64,000 nt of DNA from Candidatus Binatia bacterium (GCA_026415395.1 JAOAHD010000002.1:458691-522690); one strand, 5' to 3'; numbered from the stretch's first letter, positions 33,574 through 43,609 are shown. The notes: generated by a model from the letters alone, not told the origin. Program-made: numbers and translations.

Positions 33574-34848
33574 ATGCCCATCCGTTTGTTGCTTCTGCGC
33601 TGGGTTTTAGTTTTGGCCACTGTTTATCTAGTATGGTTCAGCGGCGGTCGCGCGCAGAACTTGTGGCTCGTGACGGTGTATGTGCTGGCGTACGTGGGGT
33701 CGACGCCCGTCATCCATCGTGCCGTGCGACGCCGGCCTGTGAGTCAGCGTCTTTTGGTTGGCCTCGTCGTGTTCGACATCGCATTCGTAAGTGTCGGGCT
33801 GATTCTGGCCCATCCGACGCAATTGGACTTTTACCCCGTGGTTTTTCTCGTCCTATTCGTCGCTGCAGTGGCCCTCGATTTTCGGGCGGCAGTGGTCACG
33901 GCGGTGTTACTCGGCGTAGTGCACTTGGCAGCTACGGCCAGTACATCGCCCGATCCGATTTGGACCCACACCGACGAGTTGTTGCGGATTCCCTTTCTTT
34001 TGGCTGTGGCGGGTTTCTTTGGCTACCTGTGTCAACAACAACGACGCCGCGCGCGACGCCGCTTATGGAGCCAACGCCAACGAGACCGCATGCAGGCGTT
34101 GGCGGCGGCCGCACACGACATTCGTAGTCCACTCGCGAACGTGGTCAGCCTCACCGAGATGCTCCTCGCTGGGGATGCGGGCGAGCTAAACCCGGACCAG
34201 CGCGACCTCCTCGAGCGGGCCCACGTGGATCTTTGGCGCATCGTACGACGAGCTACAAACCTGATGGACGCTGCGCGCTTGGACCAGCAGGCGTTACCCT
34301 TGGAGCTGGAGTGCACGGATCTAGCCAAACTGTGCGCCGAAGTTGTGCAATCGATGGAGACAGCAGCGCGAATTCGCAAGCTCCGATTGATTCTGGAGAA
34401 CGAGTCAGTCGGGAGCGAGGTGTTGGCCGATCGCGTCCAAATAGAGCGTGCGGTAAGCAACCTGGTGGACAACGCGCTCAAGTACTCGCCAACAAACGGC
34501 AGTGTGTGGCTGCGGGTACGCAATCCCTCGCCGGGTTGGGTGAGCGTGGAAGTGATCGATCAGGGACCGGGAATTCCGGTGGAGCAACAGGAAGCAGTGT
34601 TTCGCCCATATGCACGGATCCATAGTGGACCACCTTTGTCAGGCAGCGGTCTTGGCTTGTTTATCGTGCGGAAGATTGTCGTGGCGCATGGTGGTTCGGT
34701 GACGCTGGAACGTGACCCGCATGGGGGAACATGTGCGCGCATCCTGCTCCCGCTGATCATTGGAGAGCGGCCACATCCACGAGAGGGCAAAAATCCGCCA
34801 GGCACACAGACCCGCGGGTGGTCCTCCAACGGGCAGTGGCTTAGGTGA
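33574..34848 (+). CDS. Membrane-bound sensor histidine kinase
   Basis: 424 aa from the ATG at 33574 (GGAGA site). Five or six N-terminal membrane helices (to about residue 155) are followed by a coiled, Arg/Gln-rich linker, the H-box AAAHDIRSPLANVV, N-box VSNLVDNALKYSP, G1 DQGPGIP and G2 GSGLGLFIV. There is no periplasmic sensor domain, so it may sense the membrane itself. No response regulator is next to it. The C-terminal 25 residues are Pro/Gly-rich. Confidence 0.92.
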   Translation: MPIRLLLLRWVLVLATVYLVWFSGGRAQNLWLVTVYVLAYVGSTPVIHRAVRRRPVSQRLLVGLVVFDIAFVSVGLILAHPTQLDFYPVVFLVLFVAAVALDFRAAVVTAVLLGVVHLAATASTSPDPIWTHTDELLRIPFLLAVAGFFGYLCQQQRRRARRRLWSQRQRDRMQALAAAAHDIRSPLANVVSLTEMLLAGDAGELNPDQRDLLERAHVDLWRIVRRATNLMDAARLDQQALPLELECTDLAKLCAEVVQSMETAARIRKLRLILENESVGSEVLADRVQIERAVSNLVDNALKYSPTNGSVWLRVRNPSPGWVSVEVIDQGPGIPVEQQEAVFRPYARIHSGPPLSGSGLGLFIVRKIVVAHGGSVTLERDPHGGTCARILLPLIIGERPHPREGKNPPGTQTRGWSSNGQWLR

Positions 34849-34857
34849 GGGAATACG

Positions 34858-36000
34858 TTAGTCGCTGCGCGTTGCTTCCACCTGCAATGCTTCGAGGAAG
34901 CGATCGATGTCGTTCGTGGTATTGTAAAAATGCGGAGCTACCCGGATGCCGCCGTTGCGTACCCGGACGATGAAGCCGCGCTTGTCCAGGCGCTGGGTCA
35001 AGCCCTCGGAGGACCGACCGGGCAGGCGAAATACGATGATGCCAGAGCGCTGGTGTTCTCCGAGGGGGCTGAGAATCTCAGCTCCAAGTGGATGCAATCC
35101 ATCAACCAAGCGATCCGTTACCGCGCGGATGCGTCGCCAGACTTCTTCCCTGCCGACCTCGAGAAGAAGCTCGACGGCGGAGCCGAGGGCGTGAATGCCC
35201 ATATGGGGTGGGCTGCCAGGTTCGAACTTCAGGGCATCGCGGCGTGGCTCGAAGTGGTAAGGGAGGAACTTATTTTCGTCGTACACGCTCTTCCAACCGT
35301 GCAGTACGGAATCGAGGCGATCGATGACCCGGCGCGACACGTACAAGAAACCACAGCCTTCTGGAGCGAGGAGCCACTTGTGGCCGCCGACGGCGAGGCA
35401 GTCGATCCCCAAGCTTTCCACCTGGAGCGGCACGGCGCCGACGCCTTGAATTCCGTCGACGCAGAATAACCAGCCGCGCTCCCGGCAAAGTTGCCCCAAA
35501 GCTGCCAGGTCGTTGCGTGCACCCGTGAGCCAATCGACAAAGCTGACTGACAACAGGCGTGTGCGCCGATCGGCAACGGCGACGACATCGTCAGGGCTCA
35601 CAAGCCCATTCCGCCGCGCCACCAAGCGGGTCTCGACCCCCCGGGCACGCAAGGCAAACCAAGGGTAGATGTTCGATGGATATTCTTGATCGACAGCGAT
35701 CACGTTGTCGCCCGCCTGCCACGGAAAGCCGCTAGCGACAAGGGAAAGGCCTTCGGAGGTGTTTTTGACGAAGGCGATCTCATCGGTCTGCGCACCCACG
35801 AGCTTGGCGCAGGCTGCCCTCGCGGCTTCGCTACGCAACTCCCACCACTGGTTTGCTGGCCCATCTGCTCGTAGGGCTTGCTCCAAAAACGCCTCGACTG
35901 CTTGGCGCACTCGCAGAGACACCGGTGCGACACCTGCGTGATTGAGATGCACCAGTTTGTCGGTTACCGGAAACAATCTGCGCCACGGATTTGCAGACAT
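34858..36000 (-). CDS. Class V aminotransferase (isopenicillin-N-epimerase/NifS-like)
   Basis: 380 aa. FVKNTSEGLSLVASGF, the VDGIQGVGAVPL aspartate (binds PLP nitrogen) and SVGG-type GGHKWLLAPEGCGFLYV with the PLP lysine give a class V fold-type I enzyme. NHAGVAPVS near the N-terminus and the lack of a catalytic Cys loop argue against a true cysteine desulfurase. The reaction cannot be assigned. Convergent with the kinase gene and divergent from the pseudouridine synthase. Confidence 0.9.
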   Translation of the reverse strand: MSANPWRRLFPVTDKLVHLNHAGVAPVSLRVRQAVEAFLEQALRADGPANQWWELRSEAARAACAKLVGAQTDEIAFVKNTSEGLSLVASGFPWQAGDNVIAVDQEYPSNIYPWFALRARGVETRLVARRNGLVSPDDVVAVADRRTRLLSVSFVDWLTGARNDLAALGQLCRERGWLFCVDGIQGVGAVPLQVESLGIDCLAVGGHKWLLAPEGCGFLYVSRRVIDRLDSVLHGWKSVYDENKFLPYHFEPRRDALKFEPGSPPHMGIHALGSAVELLLEVGREEVWRRIRAVTDRLVDGLHPLGAEILSPLGEHQRSGIIVFRLPGRSSEGLTQRLDKRGFIVRVRNGGIRVAPHFYNTTNDIDRFLEALQVEATRSD

Positions 36001-36040
36001 GTGGCGCTAACTAGAACGAGAATCGGGCGAGACCAAGACC

Positions 36041-37012
36041 ATGACCCACGTGTTGCCACCCGATGAGTTGCAACAAATCCAAGTAGACGCCGCTCATGGC
36101 GGGATGCGGCTGGACGCTTTCGTTCGCAACATGGTTCCAGCGTTATCTCGACGTGCCGTGCAGGAAGCGATCGATGAGGGCAGGGTGTTCGTCAATGGTC
36201 GGCGGGCCAGCAAAGGCACTCGCCTGCAACCTGGTGCCATGGTGACGATCGTTGCCGAGCTAGTGCGCGAGCTCGAGCCGAACTCCGAGCTGCCGGTGAC
36301 AGTGGTCCACGAGGACGATCACTTGGTTGCCGTGAATAAGCCGGCGGGTCTGCCGAGTCATGCGCTGCGGCCGTTCGAGCGCAACACGGTAGCGAACTTC
36401 CTCCTCGCGCACTACCCGGAGATGCGAGCCCTTTCGCGGGCAGGGTTGGAAGCCGGGCTGGTGCACCGGCTGGACACAGATACGTCTGGAGTTCTGCTCG
36501 CCGCGCGCACGCCGGAGGCGCATCGCCATTTGCGTGAGCAGTTTGCGGCGAGAGAGGTTCGTAAAGAGTACCTGGCGCTAGTGAGCGGCACGATATCGGA
36601 GCCAGGGGCGATTCGAAGCCCGTTGGAAAACGACCCAAGCCAAGTGGGGAAAATGCGCCTCGCCCGCAGCGGCAGCGGTCGAGCCGCCGAGACCCATTAC
36701 CGGCCTCTGGAGTGTTATTCCGGGCACACGCTGCTGCGGGTGGACATCTATAGCGGCCTCCGGCACCAGATCCGTGCGCATCTTGCCGCCATTGGGCATC
36801 CGATTGTCGGCGACGCTTTGTACGGCGGCGACCCCAGCCTCGGCTTGAAGCGGCAGTTCCTACACGCCACGCGTATCTCGTTCCGTCACCCCGTCACGGT
36901 ACAACTCTTCGCCGTGGAAGCCCCGGTGCCGGAGGAGCTGTCCGCCGTGTTGGGCGAACTGAGAAAGCGAGAGCGGCAAATCTACAAGGCTTCGCGTCCG
37001 CGCCGGCGGTGA
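36041..37012 (+). CDS. RluA/RluD family 23S rRNA pseudouridine synthase
   Basis: 323 aa. An S4 RNA-binding domain (RLDAFVRNMVPALSRRAVQEAIDEGRVFVNG, about residues 15-60) precedes the catalytic domain with HRLDTDTSGVLL, whose Asp is the nucleophile, and KEYLALVSG and SGLRHQIRAHLAAIGHPIVGD. Layout matches RluD (sites in helix 69) but RluC is hard to exclude without alignment. Stands alone. Confidence 0.93.
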   Translation: MTHVLPPDELQQIQVDAAHGGMRLDAFVRNMVPALSRRAVQEAIDEGRVFVNGRRASKGTRLQPGAMVTIVAELVRELEPNSELPVTVVHEDDHLVAVNKPAGLPSHALRPFERNTVANFLLAHYPEMRALSRAGLEAGLVHRLDTDTSGVLLAARTPEAHRHLREQFAAREVRKEYLALVSGTISEPGAIRSPLENDPSQVGKMRLARSGSGRAAETHYRPLECYSGHTLLRVDIYSGLRHQIRAHLAAIGHPIVGDALYGGDPSLGLKRQFLHATRISFRHPVTVQLFAVEAPVPEELSAVLGELRKRERQIYKASRPRRR

Positions 37013-37020
37013 CGGCCTAC

Positions 37021-37036
37021 CGCGCCTTCGGGCGCG
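37021..37036. terminator. UUCG-tetraloop hairpin between convergent genes
   Basis: CGCGCC-TTCG-GGCGCG is a perfect 6-bp stem with a stable UUCG loop, just 8 bases after the pseudouridine synthase and 12 bases before the stop of the zinc protein gene on the other strand. It may stop or buffer transcription in both directions. No T-run follows. Confidence 0.45.
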
Positions 37037-37048
37037 AGCAGACCAGCA

Positions 37049-37414
37049 TTAGGCTGCCACTTGCTTCCCTTTACTCTTTGCTTTCGCACAAGCGGCGCAG
37101 AGGTTGCGCTGATTGTGCGGGTCCTCGACCAAACCCTCGTCCAGATTGTGGCAGATCTTCTTGCACTCGAAGCAAATGAAGTAGATTCCTTCAATCGTCT
37201 TGTTGATGCGTTCGCGATTTAAGATCCGACCCTTAAGCTTCTCGATTCGGATCCCCAAGAGTTCTTCGTATTGGCGCTTGATTCTGCGGCGCCCGGCTTC
37301 GTCCTTTGGTAGTCCCTCTTCTTCACCTTCAGGAGCTAAGTCCGGGTCGAGCAGGCGTAAATTCTTTTTATTCTTCGCCTTGGTGCTTTTGCTCTTCTTA
37401 GAAGTCCGTGCCAT
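37049..37414 (-). CDS. Small zinc-finger protein, DksA-like C-terminus
   Basis: 121 aa from the ATG at 37414, with GGAGG six bases upstream. A Lys-rich N-terminus (MARTSKKSKSTKAKNKK) precedes an acidic helix, then a helix-like GRRRIKRQYEELLGIRIEKLKGR and FICFECKKICHNLDEG...NLCAACAKAK with C-x2-C...C-x2-C. The tail resembles the four-Cys zinc finger of DksA/TraR proteins, but the coiled-coil with acidic tip is not clear. The basic N-terminus suggests nucleic-acid or ribosome binding. It follows the second small zinc gene. Confidence 0.65.
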   Translation of the reverse strand: MARTSKKSKSTKAKNKKNLRLLDPDLAPEGEEEGLPKDEAGRRRIKRQYEELLGIRIEKLKGRILNRERINKTIEGIYFICFECKKICHNLDEGLVEDPHNQRNLCAACAKAKSKGKQVAA

Positions 37415-37437
37415 GGACACCTCCGCTTACGCAGGCG

Positions 37438-37605
37438 TTAACGCGTGCGCCTGGTGTAACCACAATTCTTTTCGCAGACCCAAAAGAAGCCGTGGGGGCC
37501 GAAGCCGGTAAACTTCACGACACGGACCTCAGCACCGCAACTCGGGCACAAACGTTTTTCTTGAACACCGCCTTTTTCCGCCGTCTTGGCTTTTTTCTCC
37601 GCCAC
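37438..37605 (-). CDS. 55-aa zinc-ribbon protein
   Basis: GTG at 37605 with TAAGGAGG ten bases upstream; 55 residues and a TAA. It starts with a Lys/Ala-rich helix (AEKKAKTAEKGG), then LCPSCGAEVRVVKFTGFG and FFWVCEKNCGYTRR: two pairs of ligands (CPSC and CEKNC, the second as C-x3-C) of a zinc ribbon. The following gene starts 23 bases after its stop. Too short for typical gene callers. Function unknown. Confidence 0.75.
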   Translation of the reverse strand: MAEKKAKTAEKGGVQEKRLCPSCGAEVRVVKFTGFGPHGFFWVCEKNCGYTRRTR

Positions 37606-37617
37606 TGAGCTACCTCC

Positions 37618-40249
37618 TTAAGCTGGATCACGAGGTGGAAGACCGTTGCTGACAATCCGGAGGGTGGTCAGCGATCCGCCATTGAGAGCTCCGTGCCCAG
37701 CACGCCGACACAAGCGCCACGCGTAGCCAAGGGCAATACACCTGTCAATGCAGGATCGCGAACCGGAGCTGCTACTGTGCCGTCGCTGCACGTCCCCGCA
37801 TACCGCGACACCTGTCCTCTGTGTGTTTGTCGGGCGAGAGAGGCGGCCGGGGCTCAGGCGCAGACGGCGGGCCAGCATTGGAGAGTTAACGAGTCCGAGT
37901 CCACTAAGCCGCTGGGTGCTACGCGCAACAGGCGAATCCGTCGTGTTCACGGCCGCCAACCTTGCGCGGTCATTCGCAGCGGGATCGCGAACGTGATCTC
38001 CCCACTGCACTGATTGTGCGCGAACACAGGAGCGCCAGATTCCGCCAACACTCCACCCAGATACAAGATGAGGCTGAGGCCAGTCGGCCCTGAACCCAGT
38101 GCAGCCGCCAAGGCGCTTGCGTTGGTGATGTCGGTGGCGTCGCCGGTCCGCGGTGACGGTCGCCGCACATCGACCACGGAGACTCCCGAAGCCGTACAAG
38201 TGGGCAGCCGCGGGTCTCGGTTGTTCAGGCTCAGTCGCATAGGGATGAGGCAGGCGCCGTTATGGGAGTCCCCGTCGAGATCGCAGGCAGAGTCGCCATC
38301 CGTGCATCGACGCGCGGCCGAGGAACACCGAGCCGATTGCGGAAAGCAGGCTCGGGCAAAAAGAATTCCAGCAAACAGTCCGGCCTCCCTGCTCCGCCGC
38401 CAGGAGCACAAGAGTTTGCCGGGGCGGTTTCGGCGCACAGAGCGGGGACGTTTGTAGGGGTAACAGTCGCTGATGGCGTCGGTGATTGGGAAGTAGGGAG
38501 GGTAGGCGAGAGCGTTGGCGTTCGCGTTGCCGTGGGGGTCCGGGTAGGCGTTGTTGACCGGCTCGGAGTAGGTGTGGGCGATGTCGTGGGGCTCAGTGTT
38601 GGCGTCCGGGTCGGAGTCAGGCCTGGCGTCAGCGTTGCAGAGGAGGTGGCGGTGACGGTGAGAGTAAACGAGGGTGGCGGGGTGGCTGAAGGAGACGGGG
38701 AATGGGACGGCGACGCTGTCGGTGCGGCAGACGCAGTCTCCGTGGCAGTCGGAGACGCGGTCATGGTTGCGGAGGCCGTCGCAGTGGCGGAAACCGTTGG
38801 GGTTGCGGAAGCTGTCACCGTAATCTTGGGCGTTGCCATCGAGCTCGCGGTCGGCGTTCGTGTTGCGGTTTCCGTTGGCGGGAGCGTGGAGGATGCAGTC
38901 GGTGTCGGCGTTGGCTGAAGAACCGGTGTGAATGTAGCGGTTGGTGTCGCTGTCGGTGTGGCGGTGGAATCGGGCTTGACAATGACCATCGTGTCGAAGA
39001 CAAGGTTGTTCCGATCGACAGCCTGCACGGTCAGCGTCCTGTTGCCGGCAATCCGTACTGCGGTGTGCTGGTAACGTGCGAAACTACAGTAGTTCGAAGG
39101 TCCCGCCGGGCCGTTTTGGCCGCGGGCCAAGGGCAGTAGGTTTTGCTGCCGAACAAGGGCTATCGGCTTGGTCCGTTGGCGTCGACATTGGCAGCGGAAT
39201 CCAGAGTCGCTCCGCCCCTCCGGTCATGATGTAGATCGCCCCCCGTCCATCGTGGCCAGGCGAGCCATCGGGAAGAAATTCGTCCCAATACTTGCTTCGT
39301 TCGTAAGTGTCGTCGTGACCGGTGAACACCACATCCACACCATAGCTTTCGAATAAGGGGCCCCACTGACTCCGCACAGTGAGATCGCTTCCGAGGGAGG
39401 CTAAGCCGTTGGCGCAAGAACACGGGGTATGATGCAGGAACACGAATTTTCACTTGCGCGTGGTCGTGGCGAGTTGCGTTTCAAGCCAAGAACGTTGCGT
39501 CGCTGTCATCGCAGGCGAGTTGGAGTCTAATCCCAGAACCAGCACTTCACTACTTTCAAAGGCCCAGTGGTGCGTTACGCGGACGCTGGAGCATCCGAAA
39601 TTCTGCTCACGAAGCCCAATTGCTTGCGCCCATGGGATTCAGGTCGTGGTTCCCGGGCACGGGAAAAATATTGCTCGTTGAAGCAACGTCGAGTAAGCGA
39701 GGAGTCCATTATTGTCCCAGTCAGACTGCACGCCGTTCTGATACGCGTTGTCGCCCGCTGTGAAGACCAAGGGTGGGTCCGATGCATTTTGGTTGTTGGC
39801 CACATCGTAGTATGCCTTGGTGCCTGCCCCCGATCGCCGACGACGGTGAAAAAGACGTCATTTGAGTCCGTCCGCGCGCGCAGCGTGGTAAAGTACGAGG
39901 AGAGGGATACCGGCTGCAGCACCACGCCGTTGGTGGTGAGCTGATAGTAGTACCGAGTGCCGGTTTGGAGACCGGTTAAGCGCACGCTGTGGCAGATACC
40001 TGCACTACCCACATCGCACGCAGACGCAGGCGGAGCTGTCGCAACTTGGCCGAGCGCCGTCGTAGTGCCATACTCTACCGTGTTGTCACCCGCGGTGTCG
40101 GTCCACCGCAGGATGGTCAACGTTGTGGGGTCATTATCGGGATTCTGCAGCAGCGGTCCACGCGTGAGCACCAGCGCGATTACCGGGCTTATCGAGGCAA
40201 ACGCGACGAACCCGGCGACAACGATTGCCGCGGCTTGCCTCCTGCGCAC
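37618..40249 (-). pseudogene. Decayed secreted metallophosphatase with Thr/Pro linker
   Basis: The 5' part from the GTG at 40249 has a signal peptide and a purple-acid-phosphatase-like fibronectin domain (LTRGPLLQ...RVNLTG-type SVRLTGLQTGTRYYYQL). Then the frame shifts at about 39830 (C5 run), 39660 (restoring PGNHD) and 39610. In the next frame an in-frame TGA at 39450-39452 sits where the family has Trp (K-W-K, FVFLHHTP). Another shift near 39165 enters a long Thr/Pro-rich linker, then shifts near 38355 and 37950 follow, through a Cys-module (CSSAARRCTDGDSACD, NNRDPRLPTC). The enzyme is dead as it stands. Confidence 0.75.
38460..38990 (-). repeat. Thr/Pro-rich low-complexity linker
   Basis: On the minus strand this stretch of the decayed phosphatase encodes repeating T-P-T-x units (PTATPTATPT-like) for about 170 residues. 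At the DNA level it is imperfect purine-pyrimidine repetition (GTCGGxGTxGGxGT units on the plus strand). Confidence 0.7.
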
Positions 40250-40466
40250 CGCCCACCACCCACCACCAACTCGCCATCCTCCTGCAGCGCATCGGTACTA
40301 GCTACGCCGAGGGCCCCGATTTTGTCAAGCCAATTTCTGGCAATGGAGAGTACACGCACGGGACCTGGAAAACGGGCGGCTTTTATACGATTTTGGCCTA
40401 CTCTTGGCCCCTTGCGACCAGCGCATGCCTTTTGTACTCAAGTGCGCCGTTGTCCGCGGAGGCCGT

Positions 40467-40539
<73 letters not shown>

Positions 40540-40596
40540 TCGCTGGCGGTTGGGCGCTCGCGATTGGCACGATCAAGCTTTGCTGGGGCGTATTGC

Positions 40597-41589
40597 CTAG
40601 ATTTTGTAGCTCAGCGCCGGCACAGGCACCGTGCATTGCTCGGCAGCGGAACGATAGCACGCTTCCACAATCGCCACTGCTCGCAACCCCTCTTCCAGCG
40701 GGATCGGCACCAGTGCTCCGGAGCGCACGGCCCGCACGAAATCGCGCAGGACTTCGCGCACGGTCGGTACCGGCGGGGGGAGTTCGAGGTTGCGGGTTTC
40801 CGTTCCTCGCACTAGCACTGCCGAGTGTAACACGTGGTCACCGATGAGTTGGCCGTGTTCGCCAGCAAGTTCGATCCCCCCCGAGCGGCTGCCTGTGGCG
40901 CGGGAACCGGCGATCGTGGCGAGTGTTCGATCGTCCTGCAGGCGGAGTACAGCGGCAAAGTTGTCTTCTGTGCGGCGCACGTTCACTCGGCTCCACTCGC
41001 AAGCCACGCGCGCCACCTCTTGTTTCAAGAGATAACGGACTAGATCGAAACAATGTACCCCGGTGTGGAGCAACATTCCTCCCCCGGCTACGGCTGGGTC
41101 GTCGATCCACCCAGGCCGCGATGGTTCGAACCGTTGGCCAAGGCGCATGCTGTGCACGGGACCAATCTCCGGTAGGTGCTCCAGGATGCACCGCACCACG
41201 CCATTGTACCGCAAGGTTTGCGCGACCATTACGGTGATTCCGGCTCGGCGCGCCGTGGTCAGTATCTCCATTCCTTCTGCCACGTTCGGCGCAGCCGGTT
41301 TTTCCAAAAGGAGCGGTTTGCGCTCTGCCGCGGCCGCCTCCACGATTGCTTTGTGCACAGTCGGGGGAACAACAGCAACGACCGCATCCACATCTCGAGC
41401 GGCGACGAGTTCCCGGAAATCTGTGTAGGCGCGGCAGTTGTACTCTTGTGCTTGCCGTTCGGCTTCGGCAGGGTTGCGGCGAGCGATGGCAGCAAGTTCA
41501 ACTTCTGGGAGGTCACGGATGATGTGGTTTGCATACCGCCCGCCGTGTCGACCGGTCCCAATCAGTCCAAGGCGAAATTTGCCAGCCAC
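40597..41589 (-). CDS. Gfo/Idh/MocA family oxidoreductase
   Basis: 330 aa from the GTG at 41589 (GKFRLGLIGTGRHGGRYA); the frame is open for 127 codons more, but without family likeness. The Rossmann GTGRHGGRY, the EKPAAPN motif (the EKP lysine) and GGGMLLHTGVHCFDLVRYLL (conserved Asp/His) fit this NAD(P)-dependent sugar/inositol dehydrogenase family. The substrate cannot be told. It is divergent from nth. Confidence 0.92.
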   Translation of the reverse strand: MAGKFRLGLIGTGRHGGRYANHIIRDLPEVELAAIARRNPAEAERQAQEYNCRAYTDFRELVAARDVDAVVAVVPPTVHKAIVEAAAAERKPLLLEKPAAPNVAEGMEILTTARRAGITVMVAQTLRYNGVVRCILEHLPEIGPVHSMRLGQRFEPSRPGWIDDPAVAGGGMLLHTGVHCFDLVRYLLKQEVARVACEWSRVNVRRTEDNFAAVLRLQDDRTLATIAGSRATGSRSGGIELAGEHGQLIGDHVLHSAVLVRGTETRNLELPPPVPTVREVLRDFVRAVRSGALVPIPLEEGLRAVAIVEACYRSAAEQCTVPVPALSYKI

Positions 41590-41763
41590 GCGCTCACAAT
41601 ACTTGCACAGATGGTCCGAGACAATCCAACATTGCGACTCGGTCACGCTGTCGAAGGCAAATCGCGTGTCGGCTTTCGCTCTGTGTCCGAGAAAGCTAGC
41701 TAGGTCCTTGTGCTTTAACGTCGTGCGCGAGCGGAGCAGCGTGGGTACAACGAGATCGATCTT

Positions 41764-42534
41764 GTGGCAGGAGCAAGCGAAGAAATAGAGAAACTCAGAG
41801 CCCCTACGAAGAGACACGCGGCACGCACGCGGCGGATCCGGCACGCGGATGAGCACCGCAAGCAAGCTCCACCCTGCAATGAGGAATTCCCCATCGATGA
41901 AGTGATGCGGCGGTTGCGGGCCGCGGCGCCAAGCTGGAATGCGCCGGTGGTGACTCTCATGGCCGAGCAAAACCTGGGACCCTTCCGAGTCCTCCTGGGA
42001 TGCTTGTTAAGCTTGCGTACGAAAGATGAAACCACAGTAGGTGCGGTGCAGCGCCTTTTTGCCTTGGGAAAAACACCGCAGGACTTTCTGCGGGTTCCGG
42101 TCCGGAAGATCGAGCGTGCGATTTACCCCGTCGGTTTCTACCGCACGAAAGCACGCCGCATCCGGGAGATCTGCCAGATTTTGGTAGAGCGGTACGGCGG
42201 GCAGGTGCCGGCAGATCTCGACGAGCTCTTGCAATTGCCTGGTGTCGGACGGAAAACCGCCAATTTGGTGGTCGCGAAAGGCTTCGGATTGCCAGGAATT
42301 TGTGTGGACACTCATGTCCACCGCATTACCAACCGGTGGGGATATGTCCGCACGAAATCGCCACATGAAACGGAAATGGCGCTGCGCGCCTGCTTACCGC
42401 GCCCCTATTGGAGCGAGATCAACGATCTGCTGGTGGCCTTGGGGCAGACCATTTGCAAGCCGCTGTCGCCTCTGTGCAGCGTGTGTCCGGTCGCGCACTT
42501 TTGTGCTCGCCAGGGCGTGCGCCGCTCGCGCTAG
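41764..42534 (+). CDS. nth: Endonuclease III (DNA glycosylase/AP lyase)
   Basis: 256 aa from a GTG; an ATG at 41905 is a shorter alternative that fits the family's usual ~210 residues better. LPGVGRKTANLVVAKGFG is the helix-hairpin-helix with catalytic Lys, CVDTHVHRITNRWG holds the catalytic Asp, and C-x6-C-x2-C-x5-C (CKPLSPLCSVCPVAHFC) binds the 4Fe-4S cluster. It removes oxidised pyrimidines. The N-terminal Arg-rich 45 residues are unlike other family members. Confidence 0.94.
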   Translation: MAGASEEIEKLRAPTKRHAARTRRIRHADEHRKQAPPCNEEFPIDEVMRRLRAAAPSWNAPVVTLMAEQNLGPFRVLLGCLLSLRTKDETTVGAVQRLFALGKTPQDFLRVPVRKIERAIYPVGFYRTKARRIREICQILVERYGGQVPADLDELLQLPGVGRKTANLVVAKGFGLPGICVDTHVHRITNRWGYVRTKSPHETEMALRACLPRPYWSEINDLLVALGQTICKPLSPLCSVCPVAHFCARQGVRRSR

Positions 42535-42666
42535 CAGCGCGCGGGACGACAGCCGGAGGTGATTGTGAGTGAAGCGAGGCAACCGCGGCGCGGGCGAGGG
42601 ATTTTCTTGACTCCCTCGGACCGCGCCGTTACAAGCCCCGGCAATTTTCTCCGGTGAGGAGTACAC

Positions 42667-43545
42667 ATGCGGCAGCGCTTGTCGTGGAAGTTGGTGGTTG
42701 TCGGCTTGTTCGTGAGCTGCTCTCTGTTCGGTTGTGCGGCAAGAAAGCAGCCGCAAGCGGTTCCGACGGCGGTGCCCATTGTGGAAACGCCCCTCCCAAC
42801 GGTGCCGCCCGTCACTTCCACTCCAACGGTGGCACCGACGCCGTTACCCACGCGGCCCGTAGGGCGTGAGGACGTGAAACCGAAAAAGGGGCAAGCTATC
42901 GGCCCGGTGATTACGCACTTCGGCGTGGCACGAGCTGACGGCTACCCAGTGTCGCCGATTGGTACCGAAAAAGGAATTCCGACATACCTGACGAGCGCGG
43001 GAGCAGGGTTTATGCTGGTCGTCGAGGCAAAGCCCGGACTGGCGGGGCACGAGGTGGGCCGGAGGGTGTTTGTCCACGTGCCCGATGATCCAAGCGTTCG
43101 GCCCGACTTGGAAATTATCAGCAATCGGCCGCTCGGCAACGGAGATCCCCGCGTTTGTGACAGCAGGCGGCCCAACATTGGCGGGATCCCAGCAGCGCCG
43201 AGTTTCGCCGAGACGCAACCGATCACCGATGCGATCAATGACTTCGCCTGCCGGTTTGAAACGCATAACGACAATGAATCCGCATGCACCGTCAACGCCA
43301 ACGGCGACTTCGCGTTCGTCAACCCGGAAACCACGCAGCAGTTCTGCATGGCTGTGGCACGGGCCTGGGATTTCCCGGTGGGCGACACAATCCTGACCGT
43401 GCGGGTGCGAGACGTAAAAGGCAACGCTGGCCCTCCGAAGCAAATTCGTATTCGTAGACCCGTGGCGCCCCCCACTCCGAAGGTGAAGGCGATGCCGTCG
43501 CCGACGCCTGCGGGACCGAAGCCACTGCCGACTCGGCCTGAATGA
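42667..43545 (+). CDS. Lipoprotein with Thr/Pro linker
   Basis: 292 aa. A lipobox LFGC (residues ~20-23) is followed by a Pro/Thr/Val linker (TPTVAPTPLPTRP) and a globular beta-rich domain (VITHFGVARADG..., FMLVVEAKPGLAGHEVGRRVFVHV..., DTILTVRVRDVKGNAGPPKQIRI) ending in another Pro-rich tail. Looks like a surface or periplasmic lipoprotein with an Ig/Big-like fold; no named family recognised. Ribosome site GTGAGG lies near the ATG. Confidence 0.7.
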   Translation: MRQRLSWKLVVVGLFVSCSLFGCAARKQPQAVPTAVPIVETPLPTVPPVTSTPTVAPTPLPTRPVGREDVKPKKGQAIGPVITHFGVARADGYPVSPIGTEKGIPTYLTSAGAGFMLVVEAKPGLAGHEVGRRVFVHVPDDPSVRPDLEIISNRPLGNGDPRVCDSRRPNIGGIPAAPSFAETQPITDAINDFACRFETHNDNESACTVNANGDFAFVNPETTQQFCMAVARAWDFPVGDTILTVRVRDVKGNAGPPKQIRIRRPVAPPTPKVKAMPSPTPAGPKPLPTRPE

Positions 43546-43609
43546 GCGTCACCCCTTGTGAAAGGGGCCGTTGCTCTGGCAAGTGGTAACGCCTGGTGGA
43601 GGAGGAAGT

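Noticed and set aside
38262..38918. 218-aa Val/Gly-rich plus-strand frame
   Set aside because: It is the antisense of the Thr/Pro linker in the decayed phosphatase (GTxGGxGT repeats), not a gene.
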